64,000 nucleotides of DNA, taken from positions 9,891,234 to 9,955,233 of the forward strand of contig NC_085059.1 in the NCBI RefSeq assembly GCF_963662255.1. Direction: 5' to 3'. Made by a program: the position numbers and the translations under genes. The stretch comes from Cinclus cinclus (lineage: Eukaryota > Chordata > Aves > Passeriformes > Cinclidae). Below the pieces are notes generated by a model that did not search any database, was not told the origin of the DNA, and saw only the letters and a list, made by a program, of their open reading frames with translations. This document shows, piece after piece, positions 38,101-52,545 of the stretch (the stretch's first letter is position 1; each line of letters starts with the position of its first letter).

Positions 38101-41100
38101 TTTCTTTTTGATTCTTGGAGTATATTTCTGAACTGATAGTACACGGGTTCATTATTAGCTCTTGATGAGAGGATAGCTTCAGTCTGATAAAGTTACAGTC
38201 AGGATTGTTTAAAAAGTATCTATTAACAGTGTTGAAAGGGGAAATTATTTCATTGCATAGAAAGTTCTCTGTCATAGATGAAACCCTGAAGATTAATAGA
38301 GAAAGGGGAAAAAAAAAGGCAAATATCATGTGTGGAATAAGAGCAGGGAATATTTTAATGAGAAATTGTTGGTGCCAGTTGAAGCATATAGGAAATAGTG
38401 AACAATAGATGCATTCAAAACCACAGTAGTAACTGAATCCTGTTGATTTCTAAGTATCTCAAATAGTTGTGAGATTAAAGAGTGGAGGCAATTGCTGAGA
38501 AAAAGACACAAAAAGGCTGGAATAATAATACACTAAACAGAACAGATAAAAGCAGTAGTGTGCAGTAGCTCTAAAAGTCAGACAATGGTGATTTTGAATC
38601 AAACTGAAATTAAGTTACAGTCACTGCTAGATTAGGGTAACCATCCTGATTTTTCCTTTTTGAAGCATAGGGAGCTTCTTTCTAAAAGCAAGTAGCAATT
38701 TCATTGTTCGTAAAGACTTGTTCTAATCCACTTTTCAAGGTCTTCAAGACCAGGTTGGATAAAGCCCTGAGCAACTTGGTCTGACCTCACAGTTGTTCTT
38801 GCTTTGAGTGTGAGGTTGAACTAGAGGAAAATATACCTTTGTAACAGAGGCACATGTAATGAAATTTTTTCTGTGAGATACTCCAGTAAGTTTTGGCTTT
38901 GCTGAACCATGAACAATTTAGAGTATAATTAATGACTAACACAGATTCAATATTTTTCCACCTGTTTTTTTTTTCAGCTTTTTTTTTCCTAGAGCATAAT
39001 GATATTAATTTTTCTTTCATCTGAATACATAATTTATTCTCTTGCAGTGTCTCAATTAAGTGTATTCTTTTTACTGAAGTGTTGTGCTGTCATGCGAATT
39101 GGACTTTCTACCAGCTTCCATGGTCTTGTCATCATTGAAAGAAATTATATGTATTTAGAATAAATTGTCCTTTTTACTTAAGTGCTGGCAGTTCTCTGCA
39201 GTGCCTGAGATTTTTGAAAGGAAACAGCCTGTCACATTTTGGGCTTCAGGGAGGAGATTTTGGATTATATTATAAATCTTTTCCTTCAACTCATCCTCAC
39301 TCACTCACTGCCTCTCTCTTACATCAGTATTCTGCATGATTGTTTAAACTGTGTAAACATTGCTTTTTGAGGTGATCTTAAAATTGGCTGTAAAATACTA
39401 ATTTTTTAATGAAATATATCCTTGATCTAGTTTTAGAAATGTAACAAATATAAGATAATAATAACTACTTTGACAAAACTTGTAATAGCTGAACTTGTAT
39501 CTTGATAAAGGATACTCAAAGTCAGAAGAGAAAATGTGACTGCGTTCAGTGTCAGAAAGCACCGAGGAAAGCAATTAGTTCATTAATTAATAATTTATAT
39601 CTGGATTATACATCCAACTCTGTTTAGGGCAACATTGAGAAAAGCACCCCGATTTTGTCCGCTTTCCCAGTGCTTATATAGCAGGGGTTTATTAACTGTT
39701 ACCCACAATTTCAGTTAAATTTTGAAAAAGTTATAGGACTGTCCAGCTAGATTAGGAATTTCACTCTGGTGCTTCCTAAAATATCTGACTCAGTATTTCA
39801 TCTGAGCTTCTCCACTCTCTAATTTTTATCATTAAAATGAAGGTGATGTTTAGTAAGTGTATAATGCCAAGACTGCTAATATTGGCTCAGCATTGATTAA
39901 TATTCATATGTGCTCCTTCTTTTCTATAGAAAATTGCTTGAATGTATCTAGGAAAATGAAGAATATACATGTGTTTGCTTTCTTGAGTGTGTCTGTTTCT
40001 TGTAGAAACCTCTCCATTGCTAACTGAGGAGGCAACTGGCTTTTTACCTGAAAGGAAATACTAGAACATTAATCTGTTTTTAAAGCGAACTAAACATAGC
40101 AAAGCAAATTATTTTGCCTATAAGAAATGATCCAATAAAATACTCATATAATTTTCCTTTTCAAGATGTGCATCCTCAGGCAGCCCAATTAAATGGAAGC
40201 ACAGATGGGAAATATTTTTGTTAGAACACTCTATTTCTCAACACCACTAAGCATAAAAATTCAGTCTGAAGCTCAGATATTCAACTTTTTGTCAGCTATT
40301 TCTCCTAACTTTCCAACTGAGGTAACTTTGTGGCTTGTTTCAGTATTAACCCTGTGTTTGAAAATGTAGAGATTGTTACACATCCTTTTAGATGTGGAAA
40401 GGCACACAGAGAGCCATGTAGTGTGATCACAGGAATATTAATGGCACTTAGTCATTGGAGTCTCCGTGCCTCTAAGCAGTGACAGCTCCTTGATTGAAGG
40501 AAGCAAGGCTATGCTTATAAAGAAAGAAATTCTAGAAATATTTTTTCATTTTCATAAGTCTCCTTGAAAAATATTGCAAAATATTTATCTTAAAAATAAG
40601 TGTTATGTGCTTTAGATTAAAACCTATTTGTTTTGGTGCTAATTTAGTACACTTTTCAGAAGTTAATTGCAATGATCTGGAGCAGCATTGACTTGCCAAT
40701 CCTTTCAGTCTCCGAATGAGCTCTTATGGGTTTGTTTGTTTGTGGAGGAACTTAGGAATCTGCAAAGCATGAGGAAGAAGAGCACTTACTCAAATGTTTT
40801 GCCAGTTTAGTTTTGCATCTAGGCAAAGCTCGAATTCTCAGATTAAAGCCGTATTTAATCTATCAATAACTATATTCTTACCCTGGAATTCCTCCCCCTG
40901 TTCTGCCTGTGCCCCCCACCCCCCCCTCCCCAAAAGTATTGGACACTCAGGGTTCTGGTTGCTGTTTTGGGTTTTTTGCTCTTCAGTCTCTTCTGCAAAA
41001 CAGTATCTTAGGCCACCATCTGTTCTCATCAAACCTTTCAGCTGAATCTCCAGTTCTTAACCACAGGTGTATTTCCACTCTACTTAATGATTATTATGAT

Positions 41101-44100
41101 TTTTTTGTTCTTTAGTATTTTCAACAAATTCTCTACTGTTTTGCAAGACAATTATATAATAGGCTATAATAAAAAGCAATATAAATATGATTTCTGTTGA
41201 AGGTTACCTTCAACATTTACCTTTCTGAAGATTTGTGGAATTGTACAATTATATAGGGAATGATCTGTGAGGTCTGGGAAATAACTTGAAATATATGGAT
41301 AAAGAAAGCTTTGAAATTCAAATATAAATAAACTTTTTGATATTTCTTGAGGCCTAAAATATTTTATTTTACTTTAAAGACACAACGAAATAATAATTTT
41401 GTCTGAGGAAGAAAACTATTGTTTTCATAACTTCTTTTAAGTGAGTATAATTGCATTTATTCATCAAACTCTGCATTTGCTTTATTCATTAGAGACTCCT
41501 GCAGTGCTCTAGCAGGATGACGAGAACAATCTGAGCATCTCGAGACATGTGACTCTGTTAACCGAGGAGCAGTTAGATTACAGTTTTCAGCTTTACTTTA
41601 ATCAATCTTCCTTTTATTATCAAGAGACAGCAAATCAGAGCTAAAAGACCTATGGCAGATGTTCAGTGATGGGAGTGATATGCAGATTGCTGGCTCGGGA
41701 AAAGTGCAGCATCATGCTTCAGTCTGGATGACTTGTCAGAAATGAAAATCAAGTGTCACAGCGTCTTGCCAAACAAATTAAGGTTACAGGAAAGTGTTTC
41801 GTTTCACTTCAGTGTGTGAAATCCATTGTAGTGTGAGGCTGTCATTATCTAAATCACCATGGAGAAACAATATAAATATTGGCTACCCTCAGTAGTGCTA
41901 AGGAGATACAAATTCATGCTCTTGTTGCTGAAATCCTACAGGCTCTTATTACAGATTTCATATAATCAGGATCAGAACTTTCATGCTAAGGGTCAAGCCC
42001 TGCTCACAGTCATTTGACTTTCATACCCAAGTCTCTTGCTTGGTTCTATAACACTGTGTTTTTCTACGAGCTGTGGTGGAAGATAAACAGCCCATCTTTG
42101 CTGCTTTGTTCAGCTGACAAATGAGGATTTCTGATTAATAATTCCAGGAGAGTAGCAGCAAAAGAAATGGTAAGCATGATGTTCAGATCTGCCTCTTTTT
42201 GGAAAGGTCATAAACTTGAGAAGATGTAATTCCCATTAAGGAAAAATCCCCTGGAAAGTTTCAGGAGACTCAGTTATAAGTATTGCACAGATTTAAAGCC
42301 AGCTTGGGAAGTGGGATCTGATAGACTGAGAGAGTTCAACTTGAATTCTGTGTAAAGTTCCTGATGTCATTGTTTATGGCTTTTTTATTTGTTTTGAGGG
42401 GTTTTTGCTTATTTTGAAGATTTACAGAATGTGAAAAATATTTTTTTTTAAAGTGCATATGACTATTTTGGCATTTCTTTGTTATCACCCGTTCCATCGA
42501 CAGTTCTTTCTACTTTTATATAAGTTATTTTGTGGTGTCTCCAGTGTTAAGCAGACTTTTTGCATTATTTTTTTTTTCAATGAGAGACTGAGATAGATAA
42601 TTTTGAATCAAAAATGTTGTAGTGGTTGGTTTTAAAGAACAAGAGGATTGAAAGGATTGTCAATCAGCACTTTTAAATGTTATCAACTCACAGTTTTTTA
42701 AATGTACGTCTTCAATAAATATAGTGTTCAGGCAAAATCTTCAGCTTCAAGCATTTTCAGAAGGAAATTATTTTGTTTTAAAAAATCCATATGTGGAAAA
42801 GTAGTAAAGCATTTTTACAAGTTAGTAATAACCAGGAATGTGATGACGAGTGGACTTAAGCCAAACCACAAATGACTTCTCCATTCATTACTGAGGAGTA
42901 GTGATAAATAGCTTCTTCAGCTTCACACTATCCTACACTATGTTTACTATATACAGAATGTGTATTATTTACATTATTTATAATATTATAGATACTGTAT
43001 ATTCCTTCTGCTTGTTTTTATCTGTGAAGTTTCCTGCCTTTGTGGCTTCCAGTGTTTCAGTAGCTGTTTTCTAGCCCTGTTAATACAAGTGTTGGTTACA
43101 GTTTTAAGCTGCAGTGTGAATCAGTCCTCATTTGTGTAATGCAGAAGAAAGAGCTGTATTTTAAATATGTTTTCTCACATTGGACCTTATTATCATGCTT
43201 TGAAAAAATTTACATCTGGTACAGTCTTTTCTATTAGACACCCACTGTCATTGTGAATATTCATGACCTCTATTTCCTTTCTTGCCTTGCTCCTTTTTCC
43301 AAAATAAAAAGGGGATCAGCAATATGTCGGTTATTGGCCCATGGGTAGGTTTAGGTAAGGCCTGTGTTCTAATCTTTTTAAACTAATAATAGGCTCAAAC
43401 ATTTTTTTCTTTTTTTTTTCTTCAGCATTTATTCGAGACCATGAATGAAATGTGAGAATATAAATAAGAATGCCAGTATTCAGATTTGATGCTTTCATGT
43501 CCAGTATCTTCTGTTGCATCATGAAAATTGTTGATCATTCACTGACATCATGTCTGTCTGTAATACTTCCATTTATCTAAATACAAGTTTAAATCCTCTG
43601 TGTATTTACACTGCCAGCAGCCACTGCACAGAGTTAATGTGCAGGATAAAAATTACTGATAAATATGCTAATACTAATGAAACTTGGATTTTTTTTTTTT
43701 TTTATTCATATGGAAAATTATGCATTAAGATTACCTTTGTCTTATATTTACTGCTCTTCTGTTCATTGTGTGAAATAAAGAAGATGAAAAGTGGAAAAGT
43801 GAGGTGGGGAAAAGAGGAGACATTTTTTATTTGATCACAATAGAATAGGGGTAAATTATATCCATTTTCTGATGCCTATATTTTTGCTCAGAAGAGAACA
43901 AAAAGTTTTATTGAATTTAAATCTAGGTAAACAATGTAATAATAATAATGAGAGCTACAAAACTGATATTATTTACAAAAAATATTTTTGCTTCTTTATA
44001 TTCTAGGTTTTTCTTGCAACTTTGTCAACACTAATACAGTTTTATACAGCATTTCATGTACAGGGCAACCGAGGAACCTCTGTATTTCTATGGGAGAAAT

Positions 44101-46907
44101 GTGTCTATGTGTTTGTGCTGCAAACAGTCTGTACCTTGGTAGTTTCTGCCTGTGTAGTGGTTTACACAGATACCATCATCAGGAGCTTTGGGCTTGGAGT
44201 TCTCTCAGCTCATTAGTTAGTCCCTTGTCCAAGGCTGTGAAAATTAATTTGCTCCTGTTTCCTCTTCAAACTTACACTGTTTCCAACAATCCCATCCTGT
44301 GAATATAAAAGGATGCTAAACCTTAAGAAATTAAAAGAATCCTTTACTTCTATTCCTCTACTTCTATTGTGTGCCTCTCTTCCCAGAGACAAGATATTTA
44401 CATGTTTGTTCTGATATTTATCCTTAGAATAGAGGGGAATGCCCACATTCAATGTGAGTTCAACAGACTTTTTTCTTGTAGTATTCTTATTAGATGAGAA
44501 TGTTCTTAATCTCAAAGTATAAAGGGTCTTGGGATACTGAAGGGACGTTTTGTACCTGCACATCTTTTATGAATCACTCTTTAATTTTGGATTTTGAAAA
44601 CAGATGCCTCTCTCATTTCCAAGAAATAAATTGCAGTTTATGTGACAGGTTTTGCTTTTTTCCTGTCTTATCAATTTCACTTTGAAATATGTAGCTTGGA
44701 ACATCTTTGTTTTTTTTTTTTTAAGTTATTATTCAAAAGCCTATGAGAGTTTTATAACAATTTCAGTGGAGTTCTGTTTTGACCAACAGATGACAAATGA
44801 TTTTTAGTCAGAACACCAGCTCTTTCTGGAACACAATGTGTTTGATTTTTAAACTCCAGCCTGATGACTTGGCTTTTCTTTCAGCAATACCAGTGCTCCA
44901 AATTTACAGTTTTACGTAATTCAGTTCTATGCAATGAACCATGTATGTTTAGGGTTTTTCATCTTTTACTGAAGTGTAAAAATGAAAGCATGTTGTATGT
45001 AATTATGCATTAGTACATGTAGGTTATTCCTTGGAATAGGAATAAAATGCAGCACTCCAAGGATAATAGAAAAAAAACAACTGCTACACATCATTACTTG
45101 ATGATGTGATATATTAGGATAATGAAGACTAATAAATTTCCCTACTGAAGATTTTCTGATAGCCGATTATAAATCAAATCCAGCAGAAAAATGATGAAGC
45201 ATAAAATTCTTCAGATGTAGGTAGAATGTTCTTGCAAGCAGGATCTCATCCTGACCCTGGGGAGGTGGGAAGGGGAAGAGGTTTCAGGTCATTAAAACTG
45301 ATCAGATTGTAGAACCCCTACCAGGTGAATAGATTTGGTAGTTAAACAATTGGGAAAGCTTACTTGGTGTTTACCTACTTGAGTCCCTGCAGAGTCTCTG
45401 TTGTGACACCTGGCCAGGGGTGCTGCGGCTCCAGGCATGGCTAGGGGCACAGCAAGGGAAGGAGAATGAGCTTTAACCAGTGCAGACAGGAACAGCAGTC
45501 GAAGGGACAGCAATGCCATTTGTGCTTTGTGTTGGTGAGGAAGAAATGTAGTACCTATTCACAGCAGAGCATGTATTTCCCCCTGCTTCACTGAAAATTG
45601 AAGACGTGTTTTGAAATAATGCTCATGTATGTGGGCTCTTCTGGGGAGGGACGAGGCAAAAATAAGAGTGTTTCCACCACTGAAGTGCACATATTTATAA
45701 ATAAAACAATTTCTACTGATTCATATGAATGCTCACTGTTCTGTGGAAGAGGCAGGGTCACTTAGTTTCAAGGTGCTGTGTCATTGCTTACAGAACTCTG
45801 CTGCAATAGCCACAGTTCTCACAGGCCCTCCCTAGTTCAAGGGTGGACATTTTACATTGTGAAGAGAATAATTACAGCAACCCAGTTTCATTGATTTCTT
45901 ACTGGAGTCTGTGAAACTGCAGAACAAGAAACATTTATTTTTGTGTTTTCTGAGAAGTTCTGTAGAGTGTTCATATATGTCAAACATCCTTTCAAATGAA
46001 GATGCTTGTAAAATACACTTGTTTTTAAAATAATTCAGCAGGAAGATAAATTTTTCACTTCCAGCTGTAATAAAAAGTACTTTAAAATGTGGACTCTCCT
46101 TCACAATATAAAACAGGGAATGAGAATTAATATCGCCATTTATGCAAGTCTTTCTCCACAGGGTTGCTCTCAATATGCTTCCTGTATTATTTGTAGAGTT
46201 TTTTTTAGCATTGGCTAAATAGAATGACTATTCAGTATCTATATAACAGTTTTACAAAGATATAACCTTTATAAATGTATTATTCTTTAAAACACCAAGA
46301 GGTCACAACATCTCTGAAACACTGTACAGTGGTGGCCTGCATCAAGACAATGCAAGTCTCATAATACTGTGAATGTTTACTGAGATGCTAATTGTGCTCT
46401 CTGAATTGTCCCCCTGAAGTAACCAGAGTTACTTCATCTGTAAAATTAAGACTAAGAGTGTATAGCATAGGAGCCTCAAAAAATTCCCATTGGTCTCAGT
46501 GTCCAGGGCAAAGTTAACAGACTTTGAAGATATTTTAATTTAGGGAAGACTTTGGGTGCAACTTCATAGACAGAAGGCTTGATCCAGAACTCTACTGAAT
46601 GCAGTGGAGACCTTGAAGTTAAATTTGGATCTGTGAATGTTCCTATTTCCTAGAACTTGAAGGCTTGTAAAGTGCTACAGAAATTGCAGGCTGTTAAATT
46701 TCTGCAGTTTTTAAATATTGAAATGAGAACTTCCAAGTCATTCATAAAATGTAAATGCCCCATCTTCTTTGTGTTCTCACTGCTGTTATGAAGTGTGTAC
46801 AAGATGTTCAGTACTGTAAAAATAAGTAAGACTACTTATGGAAATTCTGAACAGAAATGTTTGCCTTTAGGAACTGTTATAATGAATACATGTGTATTTT
46901 CATTGTC
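35166..46907. other. Intronic DNA, third block
   Basis: This is AT-rich sequence with one CR1 fragment (38722-38830), C-rich runs at 40910-40930, T-runs (for example 43689-43703) and a slightly GC-richer patch at 45240-45520. I find no coding exon or RNA gene. The 75-codon minus-strand frame at 45292-45519 has a hydrophobic beginning but no other support. Confidence 0.55.
38722..38830 (+). mobile_element. CR1 LINE 3' fragment
   Basis: The order AAGACCAGGTTGGATAAAGC, CCTGAGCAACTTGGTCTGAC, then GAGTGTGAGGTTGAACTAGA matches the CR1 3' region (the usual ...CAGGTTGGATGGGGCTTTGAGCAACCTGG... block). It is an old, internally deleted copy in sense with GABRB2. Confidence 0.75.
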
Positions 46908-46934
46908 TTTTTTTTTTTTTTTTTTTTTTTTTTT
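46908..46934 (+). repeat. T27 homopolymer upstream of coding exon 4
   Basis: Twenty-seven uninterrupted T stand 57-83 nt before the coding exon. On the sense strand this adds pyrimidine next to the 3' splice site and may help both the true acceptor and the decoy AG at 46951. Homopolymers of this length are unstable and often mis-sequenced. Confidence 0.9.
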
Positions 46935-46984
46935 GCATGTGTATGTTTCAGTGCAAACTTTTTTTGTTTGTTTGTATTTTCTAA

Positions 46985-47218
<234 letters not shown>

Positions 47219-48551
47219 TGAACCATTCCTAACTCTTTTGTCTCTTTTTAATCATGGTTTTAAATTAAGCTAAAAATAAACACCATTCCTTGCTCTTTTT
47301 TTTTTTTAATATATAATGCTTTTCCTTTTATTGCTGTATTCTATATAACTGATGATATTCCAGGGGGAAAAAAGTATTCTAAGGTTGTATTCTAAATCTA
47401 AGGGTTTTTTTAATACAGTTTTTTGAGATAAACTTCCATTTTTAGCACAGTTCAGAGACTTGTATTAAGAACAGTAAGATTGTAAATATTATTTGAAATA
47501 CTCATTCTGGATTAAAGCTTGGTTTAGAACTGCTTCTTCAAAGGAATTGAAATATAAAATGAGGATTAGAGGAAAAAACAGAAAATGAATGTGACAGCTG
47601 AACTGATAGTTTAACTGATATGTTTTAAAAATATTTTTGATTGAATATTAGATTATTTTGTGTGCTACCCAGATTAATCAGCTTTCTGATTTTTACTGAG
47701 ATATGACTGAGATATGATATGAGGTATGACTTGAAATGTTTTGCAGCCTGTTGTTCTGTATGACTTTATGGAGAGGTGTGACTGGAGAAATCAACAAAAG
47801 GGCTTCACTCTTGAGAAGTTCTGAAAACCTGGGAAATTGTCTGTTCAGTGATGTTAGCAGGATCAATAATTGCTGAGAAATTGGTTTAAAAATATAGCTG
47901 TAAGAGGTGACTGACAGTGCTGGGTGGGTAGGTAACAAAATAGCAGGAAAGCTTTGAGTTGACCACAGAAAATGCTGCAGAGCTGGGTATGGCATTTACC
48001 AATGTTTGTTGTGTCCAGTTGTGTTTTCTGTGGGAGCAGTTCAGGCTCTGGCTCTATGGCTGGGAGCAAGTCTGCAGTTTTTGTGATTGCTCAATGAGCC
48101 AACAGGTACTTGGTTCCTTGAATCGCAGTTGCAGTTAAAAGTGAAATATAAACCAATTACATAACACACATTTATATTAATGGAGTGAGAGCAAGAATAA
48201 CAGTGGGTTTGGTGTAGTTTTCAATTTAAGATTCTGAAATCATAATCTTTATTATTATCTTCTACAGTAATTTAGAAATATAGGTCAGATTTAATGTCTT
48301 CAATAATGCTAACTTTTTTTCTATATTTGGGGCATTTTCTATTCTGACTACTTAACCATCTCTAATAATTTCTATTTTTTTAGAAGATTGGTAAACAGTA
48401 AGTAGAGCTCACAAAAATTGTCCACAGAAGAATCAAGTAAAAGAAAGTTTTGTTTTCTGGGAGTTTCTTTTTGAAGTTAATTTGTTTTTCAAAAATTAAA
48501 ACCTTTCATGAAATATACTTTGTTTATGGTTTTGAGGGTTTTGTTGTTTCC

Positions 48552-48577
48552 TTTTTTTTTTTTTTTTTTTTTTTTTT
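48552..48577. repeat. T26 homopolymer
   Basis: Twenty-six T in a row, preceded by GTTTTG-rich sequence. Possibly the tail of a decayed minus-strand retroposon, but no body is recognised. Confidence 0.9.
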
Positions 48578-51500
48578 GAGCTGAACCAGTGTTGGTACTG
48601 CTTCATTGTTTTGGGTGAAACCCTTCCTCCTTTTCATTCAGCATAAATAGCAAATCAGCTTTAATGTCTGAGATGCAATAAATCAAAATGGTGTTTATTT
48701 TTTACTTAAAGCTGTTTAATGTGATCAGAGGAATAATTATTAATGCTTTGAGCCTTTATTTCCCAGAGTTATTTTCTTCAATACTTGCGATCACAGTGTT
48801 ATCCAAAATGGTTTCAGAACAATTCTAAAATGGGATTTTTCCTGTTGTAGGACTTGTGCCAGCCCAGAGTTAAAGATATTTAGACAGCTTTTTTTTCCCA
48901 GGTAAAAAAAATTCACTTTAGGAAATAATTTTCTCGTATTCTGGTATACCTAGCAATCTCACATTTGAAACTATCAGTTCTTACATCTCTTTTAAGACTC
49001 TACTTGGTGCATTTCGAGTGTTCTCTTTGCCCTGCGAGCGGGCACAAGATGAATGATAGATGTGAATTCTGCTGCTGTCGTGTTGCTGTGCTGCAGTGAA
49101 CTGTAACTGGGAGCAGGGGCAGGGGCAGGATGATTAGCACTAAGATTGGGGACTGCAGTTGCCTTCACTCCTCTGGCAGCTGTGTACTTGAACAGCACAG
49201 AGGTGAAAGACACCTCTGGTTCTTGTGTGTTCTGGGGACTGTGAGATAGAGAGACTGTGGAGCATAACAGATACCTAACAGATGTCACAGTAAGAAAACC
49301 CCTTCTAATACGTCCTAATTCTTAATAAACCACAGACAAGTCTTGTGAAACGTAGAATTGATTTGTCCTCCTCAGACTCAGCTCAGGTGGTCTCAGAAGG
49401 GCTTTCTGCCTGGAATGTCTTTCAAACCCTTGGCTGGATGGGGAAGGTTCACCAGTGGTAACACAACAGGGTTATGTGACTGACCATATTCTGCCTTTGC
49501 CTTCCCTGGACCAAGTCAGTGGTCTGTGGTTACCAGTCCCTGGCAATCAATCATCTCATTCCAATCCTAAGGTTTTAGTTTTATAGCTTTAAGTAGCTTC
49601 TAAATTCTGAATCTAAATCTAAATTCAGCTCAGAGTTATTGTTATTTCAAGTGTCCACAGTACTGATATATGTGATTCTTGCTTATTAGTAATTTCCACA
49701 TCTTAAAAATGCCTGCTTGGTTGTATTCCTCACATATCTGAAACCCCATGTATGCTATTCTGAAAATCACTACTGTTGATGCTGCTGCATTAATTTACTT
49801 TAACTTATACTTGCAGTCACACTTTGGGATTCATTTTTCTAAACTAAGATTCCTTTAAGTATCAGTCTGAATTTTTTTTTTTTTGCCTTCCCATACATCT
49901 ATTTATTAACATCATCACATACACACACATATAAATGTTGCTGTGAATTCGGCTGCATTTACCTTGACTACTGTAACCAAATTCATTGAACTGCAAGTGA
50001 TCTTATCAGTATAAATGTAACCATCCCTTTCTTTTGTGTCCCTATAGTTGAATTTCTGTTTCAGCAAGAAGTGCTCCAGTAACATTGTCCTCTCTGTTTT
50101 TGTGAGCTTAACCCATACATGATGTGCATGTCACATATTTGTCACAGATTTGACATTGGGAAGGTAAATTTCAGGAAGGACTAAGAAGCAGATCTGTGAG
50201 CACCTAGATTATGTTGTTGCTGAAAGAGGGGAAGAAAGATAAATGGCTAATAATGAATGGGCCCATGTAAATGGTTGGTATCTTGTCCTCACAGCCTGCC
50301 TTCTTCACTGCGACAGGGCATTAGATGAGGGCATAACTAAATTCTTGACTTTTTTTTACAGAGAACATGACATGCTGTTTGCTTTTAAGTTAAGAAGGAC
50401 TTTTATTTCTGAGGGATAACTGCCAGCTATTTATGTTTTGGGAAAACATTTTATTTCATGTTTTTTCATATTCCATCTGTCAAGAAAATTATTCATTGCT
50501 GCCAAGACCAGGATATTCAATCGATGATATACTTAAATCACCTAAATGGTAGAAAACTGTAAACATGTAGTCTTAAATAAAGAGTCATTACAGGGAAATT
50601 TACTATGTTGGAAGTTAAGATGACTTGCAAGAGGATATTAGTGATTTGACAACATTTACAACAGTAAATTTAGGCATCCAAATCTAGGATAGCAAATAGT
50701 TTACAGTAGGTTGAGTAAAGCTTGAATAAGATACGCAGTCAGAATTGAGGAAAAGATATAGCTTTAACTAAATTTCTCTGTGTTAAAATATCTGGTTTAT
50801 GTAATACATTGAGCAGAAATGGGTTCTACAGTAGATGAGATTTGTTATTTTTTAGAATTATTTTTGTATATATGAATAAAGAAATAAATAATAATAAAAA
50901 TAAATATAAAATTTCCCCTGACTTTTGACATCAAACCTGTTCTGAAATGTGGATGGAAAGCTCAGCTGTATTCTCCTGTCTTCTGTGTAATCCTGGGGAA
51001 GAATCATTTCTCTGATCTTTGCAGCCTCTGAAAGCACCAAATTTTTTAAATTATTTTCCAGGAATGAGAAGGCAAGATTTGAGAATGGTGACAAGTAAGA
51101 TCCTTCTATTTGCCAATTTAGAATTACTGCTTTTTGTGTTGCTACATTATGGTATCTTTCTGGAACTTGCCTCCTTTCTGGTAGAAAGTCTTTCAATCCC
51201 ATGTGTCAGAGTAAGGGGGGAGATGTAGTTTAGAATACAAGGATTAAATATGGTTGAAGAAGTGGCTGAAGACCAAGATGTTTTATGTGGTCTTGCACCA
51301 TTACATGGCTGTTTACAGAGATCTTGACTCTTGCATACACTTCTCCCAACATTCCTCACAAGAGAGCTCTGTGGCAGTGGGTAGAGAACTGATAATTACG
51401 TGACCAAGAGCACTGTATGCTTCTGTATCTCTTCAGTAGGATGGTTTTATGCTTTTGTAAATGAAGCTTGTGGGAGGTTTTTACAGAAAAATAGAATATA

Positions 51501-52166
51501 TACAGAACTCCTGATATGAACCATGTTCTGTGGGATGATGATGTCCCCATCCTTCTTAACCAAAGGAAAACAAAAGGAAGCAGAAGAGAGGAGATTTTTT
51601 TCAGAAATTAAAGACTTCTCCCATTTGAAAGCCCAACAGTTTTACTTGCCAGTATTTATCTAATGCATTACAAACTATGAGTCTCCAACTCAGCCAGCAA
51701 TAATTCCTATTTGACTGATAGAACACAGTAATCTCCCACAAATGAGAGAATTATATGTATGATAGTCTTGCTTTGTTCTCTATTTCCTGCTACCAGCATT
51801 GAGTCACATGAATCTTAAACAGTCCTGGATGACTGTATTTTGTGTTGTCTCAGCTGTGCCTTCTGCTGTCTGCTCACTCCGTTTCAGCTGCTTGGAAATT
51901 TTCACTTCTGCAAGTAAAATAGATTCTCCCACGTTTTGCCCTGGTAAAACAACACTGGGTGTTTTTATTCAGCAGTTTAACTCCTCATAGGCAGCTTATT
52001 GTTTATGAAATCTGATGGACAATTTTAAAAGCAATTGCTTTGCAAATCTCTTTAGTTCTCAGACCATATTCTTTTAGACCTGAATTGTTCACACCAGCTA
52101 CCCTTCAGTAAAGCAATTGATCTTTAACTCTTCGCTAGTTCTTTTTCTGATTTTTTGTTTTTGTAC

Positions 52167-52283
52167 TTTTTTTGGAGGGGGGAAAAGTTTGGGGTTTTTT
52201 TTTTTGGGGGGGAGAGTGTTTGTTTTGGAGGTTTTGGGGAGGTTTTGGTAGGGGGATTTTTTGGGTATTGGGGATTTTGTTTT
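52167..52283 (+). repeat. C-free G/T-rich tract with G-runs (possible G-quadruplex former)
   Basis: There is no C for 117 bases. The sense strand has T-runs and at least six runs of four or more G, for example near 52176-52182, 52191-52194, 52206-52212, 52236-52239, 52251-52255 and 52270-52273. The last four G-runs of three or more, from 52236 to 52273, could fold with loops of 11, 7 and 4 bases. It ends about 115 bases before a CR1 fragment. Confidence 0.75.
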
Positions 52284-52397
52284 CTTTTGTGGCTTTTTTT
52301 TTCAATAGGGCTTATTTTTAATTAAATCCTTTAATTAATTAATTTGGAGGTAGAGCTCCATTTTTCAGTTTTAAAAATGATACAATCATTTGTACTA

Positions 52398-52545
52398 GCT
52401 AGAACTCTGGAAGTGTTCAAGGCGAGGTGTGAGGGGGCTTGAGCAACTGGGTGGGAAATGTCCCTGCCCATTGCAGGGGGTTTATAACTGGGTGTTCATT
52501 AAGATCCATTCCAACCCCTTAAAATTTTGTGATTCTGTGGATTAG
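52398..52545 (+). mobile_element. CR1 LINE 3' fragment with near-complete end
   Basis: The stretch has GGAAGTGTTCAAGGCGAGGT, GGGGCTTGAGCAACTGGGTG, TGTCCCTGCCCATTGCAGGG, GATCCATTCCAACCCC and ATTTTGTGATTCTGTGG in the order of the avian CR1 3' end, including the terminal ATTCTGTG octamer. It is in sense with GABRB2, 5'-truncated and moderately diverged. Confidence 0.88.

Noticed and set aside
45292..45519. 75-codon minus-strand frame with a signal-peptide-like start
   Set aside because: Hydrophobic leucine runs arise easily by chance; no family resemblance and no supporting promoter or exon structure.
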